Assembly (NCBI RefSeq): GCF_014636935.1
Contig: NZ_BMES01000001.1
Span: 1,741,782-1,805,781, forward strand
Direction: 5' to 3'
Source of the DNA: Alsobacter metallidurans
Lineage (GTDB): Bacteria > Pseudomonadota > Alphaproteobacteria > Rhizobiales > Beijerinckiaceae
DNA length: 64,000 bases
Shown: positions 51,397 through 60,491 of the stretch, one piece after another
How the letters are laid out: each line of letters starts with the position of its first letter
How positions within the stretch are numbered: the first letter of the stretch is position 1
Notes under the pieces: generated by a model
Databases searched by the model: none
Seen by the model: the letters and a program-made list of their open reading frames with translations, nothing else
What the model was told of the DNA's origin: nothing
Position numbers and translations under genes: made by a program

Positions 51397-51591
51397 ATGG
51401 GCAAAACGGGCCGTATGTCGTATCTGCAGCGGCGCGCTGGCCGTTACGAGTATCGCTATCGCCTACCCGAGGACCTAGCGGGCGAGCCTGCGCCTCTTCA
51501 CCTACCGGCACCTCTGGCGCTGCTGGTAAACGGGCGCAACGGCCGGTTCAAGGCGGAATTGGTTCGTTCGTGCGAGCAGCGCGATTGCTGA
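51397..51591 (+). pseudogene. Truncated integrase N-terminus of a second element
   Basis: A 64-codon frame: MSYLQRRAGRYEYRYRLPEDL then LVNGRNGRFKAELVRSCEQRD, the N-terminal region typical of rhizobial tyrosine integrases (YLxxRxGxYxxRxRxPxDL). It stops at a TGA, and no catalytic domain follows in any frame up to 51784. Upstream is TTGCTACACTTGCGTGCTACACGGG-type sequence with a repeated TGCTACAC. It points to an older element inserted at the same tRNA and later mostly lost. Confidence 0.6.
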
Positions 51592-51784
51592 CACCCTGGA
51601 GGCCAAAGGTCATCAGCATCCATTGGAAGAGACGAGGCGTTTGAGAGCAATCAAGCGATGCCGTAACGCCGAATTCTACCAAGTATCGCACGCTTTCACC
51701 GCAGAGATCGCGCCCTGCAGCTGAGCTTACGATATCCAGAGCGTTCCGGTTCAACTCAGATTTGAGGACTGCTCGTGACCGGGA

Positions 51785-52729
51785 TCAAGAGCGAGTGGGG
51801 GTGGCCTGCATAAAGGCCCAGGTCTCGTCGAACGAGACAACGCCGGCCTGGGAGCCCAGACCCGTGGCGTTGAGCGCCGAGGTCGCTTGGGCGAAGCGGA
51901 CTGAGGTTTCCGGGTCGAAGCCCCTGCAGAAGGCCACCGCCATTCCGGCGTTGAAGGCGTCGCCGCAGCCGCAGGTGCAGGTCACGTCGACCGCGAAGGC
52001 AGGCATGGCGAAGCAGGCGCCGTCGGCGGCGTGATAGTAGGCGCCGCCGTCGCCCAGCGTCAAAATGCAGCAGGCCACACCTAGGTCGAGGAACACCCGG
52101 GCCATGTCGGCCAGGTCGGTCAGCCCCGTTAGCGCCTGCGCTTCCTCGAGCGAGGGCATGAAACAGTCCGTATGCGGCAGCACGGCGCTGATCTTGGCCA
52201 TGTCCTCGGACGAACCCGCAAACACGTCGACGGTGGTGAAAGCGCCCGACCTCTTGGCCAGGCGCAAGAGCTCGGCGTTGCGGCCCTGGTCCATGCGGTC
52301 CATCTGGCCGACGCCGCCGAGATGCACGACACGCGCGGCCGCAACGGTCGCCAGCATGTCGTCGGCCACGAAGAAGTCGCGCGTCGCGCCTTTCATGTGC
52401 AGCGCGGGTCGCGAGCCATCGGCCCGCGTGGTGACGATCGACGACGAGGTGCGCCCGCCGGAGATCTGCTGCATGCCGGCTATGTCGACGCCGAAATGGC
52501 GCAGGCGCTCCAGCACCCAACTCCCCATCAGGTCCTCGCCGACGCCGCCGACCGCCAGGGTGCGCAGGCCCATCTTGGACGCCGCGATCGCGGCCGTTCC
52601 CGCCGCGCCCGAGACCGCGAGCGTGAAGTCGTCGAGAAAGGCGGTTCCGCCCCCTTCGGGCACGTGGGTGAACGGCCAGCCCAGGCAGTCGAAGGTGTAG
52701 AAGCCAATCGACGAATAGTCGTACGCCAT
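51785..52729 (-). CDS. PfkB-family carbohydrate kinase
   Basis: 314 residues, ribokinase fold. The N-terminal G/E-rich lid segment VSGAAGTAAIAASKMGLRTLAVGGVGEDLMG is near 43, and the C-terminal signature VTCTCGCGDAFNAGMAVAFCRG near 250 keeps the catalytic Asp and the anion hole (usually DTTGAGDAF). It phosphorylates a sugar, nucleoside or related alcohol. ATG 52729 is chosen, eight bases after the phosphopentomutase stop; an in-frame TTG slightly upstream is less likely. Last gene of the transporter-mutase-kinase operon, which suggests a pentose or nucleoside substrate. Confidence 0.85.
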   Translation of the reverse strand: MAYDYSSIGFYTFDCLGWPFTHVPEGGGTAFLDDFTLAVSGAAGTAAIAASKMGLRTLAVGGVGEDLMGSWVLERLRHFGVDIAGMQQISGGRTSSSIVTTRADGSRPALHMKGATRDFFVADDMLATVAAARVVHLGGVGQMDRMDQGRNAELLRLAKRSGAFTTVDVFAGSSEDMAKISAVLPHTDCFMPSLEEAQALTGLTDLADMARVFLDLGVACCILTLGDGGAYYHAADGACFAMPAFAVDVTCTCGCGDAFNAGMAVAFCRGFDPETSVRFAQATSALNATGLGSQAGVVSFDETWAFMQATPTRS

Positions 52730-52737
52730 GGCCGATC

Positions 52738-53991
52738 TCAATCCGTCTCGATCTCGTCGAGGAAGCTTGAGCCGATCTCCGGCGCATCGACCGCAAAGAT
52801 TTCGGCGATCGTGGCCGCAATGTCGGCGAGCGTGCCGCGCATGAAGATGCCCTTGGGCCGGATGGTCGGGCTCCAGACGAGCAGCGGCGTGAACTCACGG
52901 GTGTGCTTGTCGTGGCCGATGGTGGGGTCGTTGCCGTGGTCGCCGGTGATGATCAACAGGTCGCGCGGCCCGAGCATCCCCATCATGCGGCCGATGCCCT
53001 CGTCGGCCATGATCAAGCAATCGGCATAGCGCCTTGCGCTCTGGTCGTGGCCGGCGAGGTCGGTCTCCTGGATGTTGACGGCGATGAGCCCGCACTTGAC
53101 GCGGCCGAGCGACGCATAGGTGGCCTCGATCACCGGCCTGGTCAGAACGTGCGGCTCCTTGTGGGCGCCCTCACAGGTAATGACGTCGGCGACCTTGCCG
53201 ATCAGCTCGACCGTGTAGCCGGCCTTCTGCAGAATGGTTGGCACCTGAACGTCCGGGCGGTTGCCACGGGTGAGGTGGCGCACGACGTAGTTGCTGGTGT
53301 AGAGGCCGAGCGCGACGTTGTTGACGCCGCTCTGGCCAGTGGGGCGCAGCTCAACGCAGTTCCGGATATCCGCGGCGCGGAAGCCGTACCCACCCATTGC
53401 GACCACGCGGCGCACCCGCGCGACCGAGCGCAGGATCTCGCCGACGGCCAAGATCGCCTCATAAGGTTGGTCGTCCAGCGAGCCGACGCAGTGATAGGTC
53501 TGCAGCGGGTCGCTCTCGAGGTTGTCGCCCACCACCATCATGCTGTCGACGAACAGGGCCGGCAGCCCCTCGCTGGCCGGCTCGACCGAATGGCCAGCCG
53601 CGCGCAGAGCCGCGGCGACGTCGTCGCGCACCGCCGAGAACAGCTCCTCGGGCGTGTCGGGCACGGGCGAGCCCATCAGCACCTGGTGGCCGAGATAGGT
53701 GTCGGCGCCCTTGTAGCCCAGGCCGTTGACGCTGTGCACGGAGATCGGCGCAGGATCGACGCGCAGGCCGGCGTTCGGCGCGACGGTGCCAAGGCCCAGG
53801 CGCTCGAGATTTGGCAGGGACAGCCCTCCCACCGCCCGCACGACATGGCCCAGCGTGTCGGATCCCACGTCGTTGGGACGTACGAGGTGGACATCGGGCA
53901 TTGCGCCGACGCCAAGCGCGTCCAGCACGATCAGCAGCACCCGATCGAAGGGGCGCGAGCCAGGCGAGGTCGAGGGTGTCGGCATGGGCAA
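52738..53991 (-). CDS. deoB: Phosphopentomutase
   Basis: 417 residues, alkaline-phosphatase superfamily. VLLIVLDALGVGAMPD near 20 carries the first metal ligands, GADTYLGHQVLMGSP near 93 the nucleophile Thr (DT-x-x-GH), TDLAGHDQSARRYAD near 312 and DHGNDPTIGHDKHTREFTP near 362 the remaining Asp/His ligands. It interconverts ribose- or deoxyribose-1-phosphate and the 5-phosphate in nucleoside salvage. A Pro/Ser-rich leader of ~12 residues may not be translated. Between an ABC importer gene and a PfkB kinase gene. Confidence 0.85.
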   Translation of the reverse strand: MPMPTPSTSPGSRPFDRVLLIVLDALGVGAMPDVHLVRPNDVGSDTLGHVVRAVGGLSLPNLERLGLGTVAPNAGLRVDPAPISVHSVNGLGYKGADTYLGHQVLMGSPVPDTPEELFSAVRDDVAAALRAAGHSVEPASEGLPALFVDSMMVVGDNLESDPLQTYHCVGSLDDQPYEAILAVGEILRSVARVRRVVAMGGYGFRAADIRNCVELRPTGQSGVNNVALGLYTSNYVVRHLTRGNRPDVQVPTILQKAGYTVELIGKVADVITCEGAHKEPHVLTRPVIEATYASLGRVKCGLIAVNIQETDLAGHDQSARRYADCLIMADEGIGRMMGMLGPRDLLIITGDHGNDPTIGHDKHTREFTPLLVWSPTIRPKGIFMRGTLADIAATIAEIFAVDAPEIGSSFLDEIETD

Positions 53992-54014
53992 GGCGGCCTC
54001 GCTATGAGCCGGGA

Positions 54015-55127
54015 TCAGGATGGAGTCCCAGCCTCCGGCGGCAGAAGATGGATGGCGCGGGCGACGAAGGCCAGCCCCACGGGCTCGCCCTCGGCAATGC
54101 GCCGGTGGCGCGCCAGGGCGGTCTCGATGACGGTGACCTGCGTCGACCCAACCCGCACGCGGTACTCGGTGCGGTCGCCGAGATATTCGATCATCTCCAC
54201 CGTGCCGGTGGGCATGCCGGGGCCGGGCTCGACCAGTTGCAGCGCCTCCGGCCGGGCGAGGACGAGCACGTCGGGGCCGGGCGCGCCGGGGACGGCTGGC
54301 TGCTCCAGACGATGCCCGAGCGTCTCGACCGTGACGGCGTCAGCCCCGCGAGCCACGATCCGACCCGGCAGGGCGTTCACCTTGCCGACGAAGCCGGCGA
54401 CGAACAGGGTCGCGGGCCGTGCGTAGATCGCCTCTGGCGCGTCGACCTGTTCGACCCGACCGGCGCGCATCACGGCGATACGGTCGGACAGGCTCATGGC
54501 CTCGTCCTGATCATGGGTGACGTAGAGCGCCGTCGTGCCGAGGCTCTTTTGCAGGCGCCGCAACTCGGCGCGCACCTGCACGCGCAGCTTGGCGTCGAGA
54601 TTGGAGAGCGGCTCGTCGAACAGCAGCAGGTCGGGCTTCATCACCAGAGCGCGGGCGACGGCGACGCGCTGCTGCTGGCCGCCGGAGAGCTGGCCAGGCA
54701 GGCGCGGCCCGAACTCGGACAGGCCCACCGCTTCCAAGGCGTGGGCGACGTCAGCGCGCACCTGCCGGTCTGGTTCGCGGCGCAGGCGCAGCGAATAGGC
54801 GACATTCTCGAAGACGCTCATGTGCGGGAACAGGGCGTAGTTCTGGAACACCAGCCCGATGCGGCGCTGGTGCGCTGGCAGGCGGGCGATGGAGCGCCCG
54901 TCAAGCAGGATCTCGCCGGCCTCGAAATCCTCCAGCCCGGCCAGGGTGCGCAGCACCGAGGTCTTGCCGCAGCCCGACGGGCCGAGCAGCGTCACGAACT
55001 CGCCGGGCGCGAGCGTCAGGTTGAAGTCGCGAACCGCGGGGACGGAACGCCCGCGCGACATCGCGTAGGACTTGTCCAGCCGGCTGATGCGCAATTCTTT
55101 GGCCGGTGTGGTGTGGGCAGTGGTCAT
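54015..55127 (-). CDS. ABC importer ATPase of the FbpC/AfuC/PotA type
   Basis: 370 residues. Walker A GPSGCGKTS near 49, Q-loop VFQNYALFPHMSVFENVAYSL, signature [15 protein letters not shown], Walker B LLLFDEPLSNLDAKLR, switch THDQDEA. A C-terminal TOBE/OB regulatory region (from about 245) follows, as in iron, polyamine and AfuC-type sugar-phosphate importers. Co-linear with a fused permease and a binding protein. 23 bases from the mutase start. Confidence 0.9.
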   Translation of the reverse strand: MTTAHTTPAKELRISRLDKSYAMSRGRSVPAVRDFNLTLAPGEFVTLLGPSGCGKTSVLRTLAGLEDFEAGEILLDGRSIARLPAHQRRIGLVFQNYALFPHMSVFENVAYSLRLRREPDRQVRADVAHALEAVGLSEFGPRLPGQLSGGQQQRVAVARALVMKPDLLLFDEPLSNLDAKLRVQVRAELRRLQKSLGTTALYVTHDQDEAMSLSDRIAVMRAGRVEQVDAPEAIYARPATLFVAGFVGKVNALPGRIVARGADAVTVETLGHRLEQPAVPGAPGPDVLVLARPEALQLVEPGPGMPTGTVEMIEYLGDRTEYRVRVGSTQVTVIETALARHRRIAEGEPVGLAFVARAIHLLPPEAGTPS

Positions 55128-55136
55128 GTCGGGGCC

Positions 55137-56804
55137 TTACCGTGCTTCACGCCAGTCGCGGCCGAGCAGATGCGGGACGCCGTGCACGACGAGCAGCACC
55201 ATCACGACCACCATGAGGCTGAGCGCCGCCGCCTCGCCGACGTCGCCCCGGTCCATCTGCGAAAGGATGGTGGGCGTGACGAGCGACCAGTGCGGCGAGA
55301 CGACGAAAATGACCGCGCTCAGCGTCGTGACGCTGCGGGTGAACGAAAACACCATGCCGGCCAGCAGCGCCGGGCGCACGAGCGGCACGAGCACGCGCCA
55401 CAGCGTCTGGCCGCCGGTGGCGCCCATGGTTGTGGACGCTTCATCGAGCGAGCGGTGAAGCTGGTCCAGCGCCGCGACACCCGAACGGATGCCGTAGGGC
55501 AGCGAACGCACCGAGAAGGCGATGACGATAATCGCGGCGGTGCCGGTCAACACGATCGGCGGGCCGCTGAACGCGAGCGCGAAACCGAGGCCGATCACCG
55601 TGCCGGGGATGGCCAGCGGCAGGTTGGCGACGAAATCCAGCCATGAACGGCCAGGCAGCTCCGTGCGGGCGACGAAGTAGGCGATCAGCAGGCCCAGCAC
55701 CACCGACACGGCCGAGGACACGACAGCCAGGGTGAAGGTGTCGAGCAGCGCGCCGCGCGACTTGGTCAGGGCGGCGACGAGGTGCTTGCCAGTGATCGTG
55801 TAGTTGATGCCGAAGAGCTGCGTGGTCGCGCCGGCGATGATGGTCATGTACTGCAGCACGATCACCAGCGAGACCAGCCCGACGAAGGCAAGCGCCGCCG
55901 CCCTCGCGCCACGGTGGCGGACGAGGCGGTGCCGGCTGGACCCCTTGGCTCCCACCGTGGCGAAGGCCGTGCGCGCCGACAGCTGCTTGTGAGCAAAGAA
56001 CATCAGCACGGCCGGAAGGGTCAGCAGCAGCGCCAGGCAGGCGCCCTGCGGGATGTCATAGAGGCCGATGATGCTCTGGTAGATCTGCGACGACATCACC
56101 GGAAAATCGCCGCCCAGCAGCAGCGGATTGCCGAGGTCGGCGAAAGAGTAGCTGAATAGGAGCAGCACCGAGCCGGCCAGCCCCGGCATCAGCAGCCGCA
56201 AGCTCACGGTGCGCAGAACCTGCCAGGCGTTTGCGCCCAGGGTGGACGCGGCCTCTTCCAGCGAAGCGTCCAGGCCGCGGAAGAGGTTGAGCATCAGGAG
56301 GTAAGCGAAGGGAAAATAGGAAATCAGTTGCGCCAGCACGAGGCCGCGGAAGCCGTAGAGCGCGGTGGTCTGGATTCCCAGCAGCTCGTGGGTGACGAGC
56401 CCCCGGCGGCCGTAGAGGAGGATCAGGCCGAGCGCCATCAGGATGGGCGGCGAGATAGTGGGAAGCAGCGCCAGGAAATGCCACATCCCCTTCAGGGGGA
56501 TCGCCACACGCGTCATCGCATAGGCGAATGCGGTGGCGATCACAGTGCCGAGCACAGCCACCACGGCTCCGAGCAGCAGCGTGTTCCAGAAGACCTTGCG
56601 GCTGAACGGGTCGGCGACGAGCTTGCCGAGCACCGCCAATGTCGGCTTGCCGTCCACCATCACGGCGCGGGAGAAGAGCTCGGCTACCGGATAGGCCACG
56701 AACAGCAGCACGAACGCGGCGAGGACGGGGTAGAGCAGCAGCAGCCCCCAACCCCGTCCGATTTTCTCCTGCGCTCCGCCGGGAAGCGCGACGGCGTCGG
56801 CCAT
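55137..56804 (-). CDS. Fused two-domain ABC importer permease (FbpB/AfuB type)
   Basis: 555 residues with about 12 membrane segments, two BPD_transp_1 domains in one chain. Each half has an EAA loop: EEAASTLGANAWQVLRTVSLRLLMPGL near 190 and DEASTTMGATGGQTLWRVLVPLVRPAL near 455. Single-chain fused permeases with this order are typical of iron (FbpB) and hexose-phosphate (AfuB) importers. The gene lies nine bases upstream of the ATPase gene. Confidence 0.9.
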   Translation of the reverse strand: MADAVALPGGAQEKIGRGWGLLLLYPVLAAFVLLFVAYPVAELFSRAVMVDGKPTLAVLGKLVADPFSRKVFWNTLLLGAVVAVLGTVIATAFAYAMTRVAIPLKGMWHFLALLPTISPPILMALGLILLYGRRGLVTHELLGIQTTALYGFRGLVLAQLISYFPFAYLLMLNLFRGLDASLEEAASTLGANAWQVLRTVSLRLLMPGLAGSVLLLFSYSFADLGNPLLLGGDFPVMSSQIYQSIIGLYDIPQGACLALLLTLPAVLMFFAHKQLSARTAFATVGAKGSSRHRLVRHRGARAAALAFVGLVSLVIVLQYMTIIAGATTQLFGINYTITGKHLVAALTKSRGALLDTFTLAVVSSAVSVVLGLLIAYFVARTELPGRSWLDFVANLPLAIPGTVIGLGFALAFSGPPIVLTGTAAIIVIAFSVRSLPYGIRSGVAALDQLHRSLDEASTTMGATGGQTLWRVLVPLVRPALLAGMVFSFTRSVTTLSAVIFVVSPHWSLVTPTILSQMDRGDVGEAAALSLMVVVMVLLVVHGVPHLLGRDWREAR

Positions 56805-56808
56805 GTGC

Positions 56809-57840
56809 TTACTTCCTGCCCGCCAGGATCTCGTTCTGGAAGCGGGTGATGATCTCCTGCCGCGTCGCAGAGGCGCCCGCCCAGGCGAAGTCGAAATCGA
56901 TCAGCTTGGCGTTTTGCCACGGCTTCACGAGGTCATGCACCTTTGCTTTCGGATTGGTTGGCACGTCGTAGTATTCGGATGCGGCGAGCAGCTCGATCGA
57001 GGCGGGGCTCACTGCCCAGTCGAGGAACTGCTTGGCCGCGTCAGCCTCCGGCGCGCCCTTCAGCAACACCGCGCAGAACAGGTCGTAGCCCGTGCCCTCC
57101 TGCGGCAGGGACATCTCGATAGGGAAGCCCTTGCTGATGCTGCCGAGGATGTCGTGCGCGAAGAGGATGCCGATGCCGACCTCGCCTCGCCCCACAAGCT
57201 GCGTAGGCCCGATGCCGGATCGGGTGTATTGCGCCACGTTGGCGTCGAATCGCTTGAGATAGGCCCAGCCTTTCTCCTGGCCCATGACCTGCAGCACGGT
57301 GGTTACGAAGGTGTAGCCGGTGCCCGAGGTCGCCGGGCTGCCCAAGCAGATTTGCCCGGTGAATTCGGGCCTGAGCAGGTCTTCCCAGCTTTGCGGGGCC
57401 TTGAGCTTCTTTTCGGCGAGGAATGTCTTGTTGCAGGCAAAGCCGATGAAATCGACGTCCGTGCCTGTCCAGAACCCGTCAGGGTCGCGGTACTTGGCGG
57501 GGATATCGTCTGATCCGTTCGGCCTGTAGGGCTGCAGCAGGCCATCGGCCTTGAGCGTCATCATCGAAGGCAGACCGATGCCATAAAGCACGCTGGCTTG
57601 AGGCGCGTTGCGTTCGGCGCGGATGCGGTTGATGGCCTCCCCGGCCGAGAGCCGGAGCACCGTGGGCTTGCCGCCCGAGATCTTCTCGAACGCTTCCGCC
57701 AAGGCCGTGCAGGTGGCCTCCGGCGGGCCCATGTACAGCGTCAGCTTCTTGCCGGCTTGAGCGAACGCGCGCGGGGCGAGCAGCGCGGCCGTGGCGCCAG
57801 CCATGGCGCCTGTGAAGTACCTTCGCGTCAGCTTGATCAC
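56809..57840 (-). CDS. Periplasmic binding protein of the FbpA/AfuA type
   Basis: 343 residues. LTRRYFTGAMAGATAALLAPRAFA is a Tat-type signal with TRRYFTG. The mature part, LTLYMGPPEATCTALAEAFEKISG onward, fits the extracellular solute-binding family 1/6 used with FbpB/AfuB permeases. The iron-binding Tyr pair of FbpA is not obvious (EYYDVPTNPKAK near the end has adjacent tyrosines), so iron cannot be excluded. The operon partners favour a sugar-phosphate or nucleoside-like ligand, but that is inference. First gene of the operon, divergent from the SorC regulator. Confidence 0.85.
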   Translation of the reverse strand: MIKLTRRYFTGAMAGATAALLAPRAFAQAGKKLTLYMGPPEATCTALAEAFEKISGGKPTVLRLSAGEAINRIRAERNAPQASVLYGIGLPSMMTLKADGLLQPYRPNGSDDIPAKYRDPDGFWTGTDVDFIGFACNKTFLAEKKLKAPQSWEDLLRPEFTGQICLGSPATSGTGYTFVTTVLQVMGQEKGWAYLKRFDANVAQYTRSGIGPTQLVGRGEVGIGILFAHDILGSISKGFPIEMSLPQEGTGYDLFCAVLLKGAPEADAAKQFLDWAVSPASIELLAASEYYDVPTNPKAKVHDLVKPWQNAKLIDFDFAWAGASATRQEIITRFQNEILAGRK

Positions 57841-58143
57841 GTTGCTCTCTCCCTACGAACATTTGTTTTGTTGCGTCGATGATTGTACACGTACATGGCT
57901 GAGTCAAGAACGAGCGGGCGCCGTCATCTCCTCCGATCATTCAGACGCCCCGCGTCCGGACTTGCTGCCGGCTGTTGAACTCGTGCGCGTTTGCGGCGGA
58001 TGGCAGAATCGACCCTGCGACGGCTACTTTCGTGGCCGATTGCAAGCTAAGGTGACGGCAGGAACGGCCAATGCCTGAGGCTCATTCGCACGGTCGACGC
58101 ACGCGGGTCGCGGCCGCGCGGTCGCGAAATCAAGGAAGGTGGC
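57841..58143. promoter_or_regulatory. Divergent control region with SorC-type operator candidates
   Basis: 303 bases between the binding-protein gene (minus) and the regulator gene (plus). Two palindrome-like signals lie close to the transporter start: AACATTTGTT (57858-57867) and TGTACACGTACA (57884-57895). SorC/DeoR-family regulators often bind sites of TGAACA-type half-repeats, so these are candidates. No other signal or gene is seen; the GGAAGG ribosome site for the regulator lies at the right end. Confidence 0.45.
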
Positions 58144-59148
58144 ATGGCCAATTTTGATCGGCCCGAACGACCGGCGCGAGAGGCGAACGGCGCCCCTCGC
58201 GGCAGCGCTGATCTGAAGGTCAAGGCGGCCTGGCTCTACTACGTCGAGGGTCTCACCCAGGAACAAGTCGCGCGGCATCTCAACGTCAGCCGGCTCAAAG
58301 TCCTGCGCATGCTTGCGGCCTGTAACGATGAAGGCGTCGTCCGCATCTCGATCGAGGGTGAGACAGCGTCCCAGGTTGCACTCGAACGCAGCCTTGAGGC
58401 GCAGTTCGACCTGGACGAAGTCATCGTCGTGCCAAGTCCGACAGACCCGTTAGCCACGCCGAAGATGATCGGCCATGCGGCCGCGGAATATATCAGCGGC
58501 GCGATTTACGACGGCGTCACGGTTGGGGTTGGCTGGGGCGCGACGCTGCACCAGTCGCTTGGTTCGCTGGCCCGCCGCACGACCAGCGACGTGGCCGTGG
58601 TGTCGCTCCTCGGCGGGCTGGTGCGGTCGCAGTGGATCAATCCGTCCTTCTTCGCCTGGCGGATGGCCGAGGCGTTCGGGGCCGAGAGCTTCGCGCTGAC
58701 TGCGCCCGTTTATCTGTCCGATCCAGCGCTGCGCCAACGCCTCTGGCAGGAGCCGCAGCTGCGGGCTCTCCTCGAGCGCGCGAAGGCGATGGACTTGGCC
58801 TTCGTAGGGGTCGGGGGGATCTCGGAAAGCTCGACGGTGTTCCAGCACGGAATCCTTCCGCAATCCGACATTGCGTCGTTGAAGCGCGCTGGAGCCGTCG
58901 CCGACGTCTTGTGCCAGTTCGTCAACGCCGAGGGCCAACTGGTCGACCATCCTGTGAACCGCCAGGTGATGGCGATCGACCTCGATGTGCTCAAGGCGAC
59001 GCCCAAGGTCGTGCTCGTGGCCGGCGGGCAAGACAAGCTCGCCGCCATCCAGGCGGCGCTTCGGGCTACCGGGGCCAAGGTCTTGATCACGGACGCGAGC
59101 ACCGCAATGGGCTTGATCAAGCAAAACCAGGCGGCTGCCACCGCCTGA
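58144..59148 (+). CDS. SorC/DeoR-type sugar-binding transcriptional regulator
   Basis: 334 residues. AAWLYYVEGLTQEQVARHLNVSRLKVLRMLAACNDEGVV near 28-66 is the winged HTH of the SorC family; the rest is the SorC sugar-phosphate-binding domain with VGVGWGATLHQSL near 118 and FVGVGGISESSTVF near 222. B. subtilis DeoR of this family senses deoxyribose-5-phosphate. Being divergent from an operon with phosphopentomutase, it probably controls that operon in response to a pentose phosphate or similar. GGAAGG precedes the ATG. Confidence 0.88.
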   Translation: MANFDRPERPAREANGAPRGSADLKVKAAWLYYVEGLTQEQVARHLNVSRLKVLRMLAACNDEGVVRISIEGETASQVALERSLEAQFDLDEVIVVPSPTDPLATPKMIGHAAAEYISGAIYDGVTVGVGWGATLHQSLGSLARRTTSDVAVVSLLGGLVRSQWINPSFFAWRMAEAFGAESFALTAPVYLSDPALRQRLWQEPQLRALLERAKAMDLAFVGVGGISESSTVFQHGILPQSDIASLKRAGAVADVLCQFVNAEGQLVDHPVNRQVMAIDLDVLKATPKVVLVAGGQDKLAAIQAALRATGAKVLITDASTAMGLIKQNQAAATA

Positions 59149-59160
59149 CCGCCGCCGCAA

Positions 59161-60489
59161 TCAGGTGGCGACTCGGTACGTCTCCGCGATGATCCTGGCC
59201 ATCTCCTGGCGCGCTTCAAAATGAGGAAGGTGCCCGACACCCTGGAACAGGTGAACGGCCACCCGACCCGGCAAGCTGCGGACATGCGCGGCCGGGATGA
59301 TGCGATCGGCTTCGCCGAAGACGACCCGGGTGGGGACGGACAGGCCCGCCAGGATCTTCCGCACTGTGAAGGTCTGCGTGCCGTCCCGGAACAGGTGCGA
59401 AGCCATCACGCGCTGGCCGTCGACAAGACCGCCGCGGGTTCGCTGACGCAGCGTTCCGGCGACGAGAGCTGGACTGAGGGCGTCCTCGTCAGCCACCAGG
59501 CGGAGCATCCAGGGCCTCAGGCTGGCCTCGCTTTCGGCCCTGAGGAAACCATCCAGAAAAGCCCCGTCGATGTCCGGGCCGAGCCCCGCGGGAGAGAGCA
59601 GCGCCAACCCGCCAACGCGATCGCCAAACCGGCCGGCCAGCATCGTGGCGACTGCGGCGCCGAGCGAATGGCCGACCAGCACCAGGCGGTCGACGCCTTC
59701 CGCCTCGATGGTTCGGGAAACGGCGTCCTCGATCGCCGCGAGATCACTCCCGCCCACCGCGGAAGACTGGCCGTGGCTCGGAAGATCGACGGCCAGCACG
59801 GGAGCGGCCCCCGGGAGGAGGTCGACCAGGGGCCGCCAGCCCGACAGGTCCGCGCCGAAGCCGTGCAGCATGACCAGCGGCAATCCGTCTCCGCGACGAA
59901 GCCAGACGCGGTGCAGCAGTCCATCTCCGGACAGGTCCGCGCGATCTGGTCCGCCCGTCGCGGTCACGGCCTGGGCCAGAACCTGCCGCGGTTGCGGCTT
60001 TCCAAGGAGCGCAAGCACGTCCACGCTCTGGACGCGGCCTCTCGGACCGGTTCCACCGACGCCCTCGATCGACACCCCGTTCTGCCGCGCAAGGCGACGG
60101 GCTAGCGGCGTGGCGCGAAGGCCGGAGCGTGAGGCGTCGTCTTTCGGTTCTGACGTAACGTGCATCGCCGGTCGCGATGGGGGCGCATGCTCCTCCGGAG
60201 CGGCGGGCGCGACTGGCGCGTCGCCGACAGCCATGTTCGTCTGGGCTTCGCCCTGCGTGTAGATCCACGCCACGATGCTGCCGACAGCCACGTCCTGCCC
60301 GGTCGCGTCGGATACGAGCCGGAGAACGCCGCTGGCGGGCGACTCCACCTCCATGGCGGCCTTGTCGGTCTCGATCTCGAACAGCGGCGCGCCTTTCTCG
60401 ACGGCGCCGGCGTCGTCCACGAACCACCGGGAGATCTTTCCGGTCGCCATATCCATGTCGACCCGGGGGAGGATGACTTCGGTCGGCAT
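59161..60489 (-). CDS. AcoC-type E2: lipoyl and subunit-binding domains fused to an alpha/beta hydrolase
   Basis: 442 residues. A lipoyl domain (1-80, lipoyl Lys in EIETDKAAMEVESP), a linker, the peripheral subunit-binding domain (about 123-160, RATPLARRLARQNGVSIEGV), and then an alpha/beta hydrolase with GHSLGAA near 273 and a histidine in VGHLPHFE. The usual E2 acyltransferase catalytic domain is absent, as in acetoin-dehydrogenase AcoC. The hydrolase may cleave the acyl-CoA or product of the complex. Two bases from the E1-beta gene upstream, tail-to-tail with the SorC gene (13 bases). Confidence 0.88.
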   Translation of the reverse strand: MPTEVILPRVDMDMATGKISRWFVDDAGAVEKGAPLFEIETDKAAMEVESPASGVLRLVSDATGQDVAVGSIVAWIYTQGEAQTNMAVGDAPVAPAAPEEHAPPSRPAMHVTSEPKDDASRSGLRATPLARRLARQNGVSIEGVGGTGPRGRVQSVDVLALLGKPQPRQVLAQAVTATGGPDRADLSGDGLLHRVWLRRGDGLPLVMLHGFGADLSGWRPLVDLLPGAAPVLAVDLPSHGQSSAVGGSDLAAIEDAVSRTIEAEGVDRLVLVGHSLGAAVATMLAGRFGDRVGGLALLSPAGLGPDIDGAFLDGFLRAESEASLRPWMLRLVADEDALSPALVAGTLRQRTRGGLVDGQRVMASHLFRDGTQTFTVRKILAGLSVPTRVVFGEADRIIPAAHVRSLPGRVAVHLFQGVGHLPHFEARQEMARIIAETYRVAT

Positions 60490-60491
60490 GG

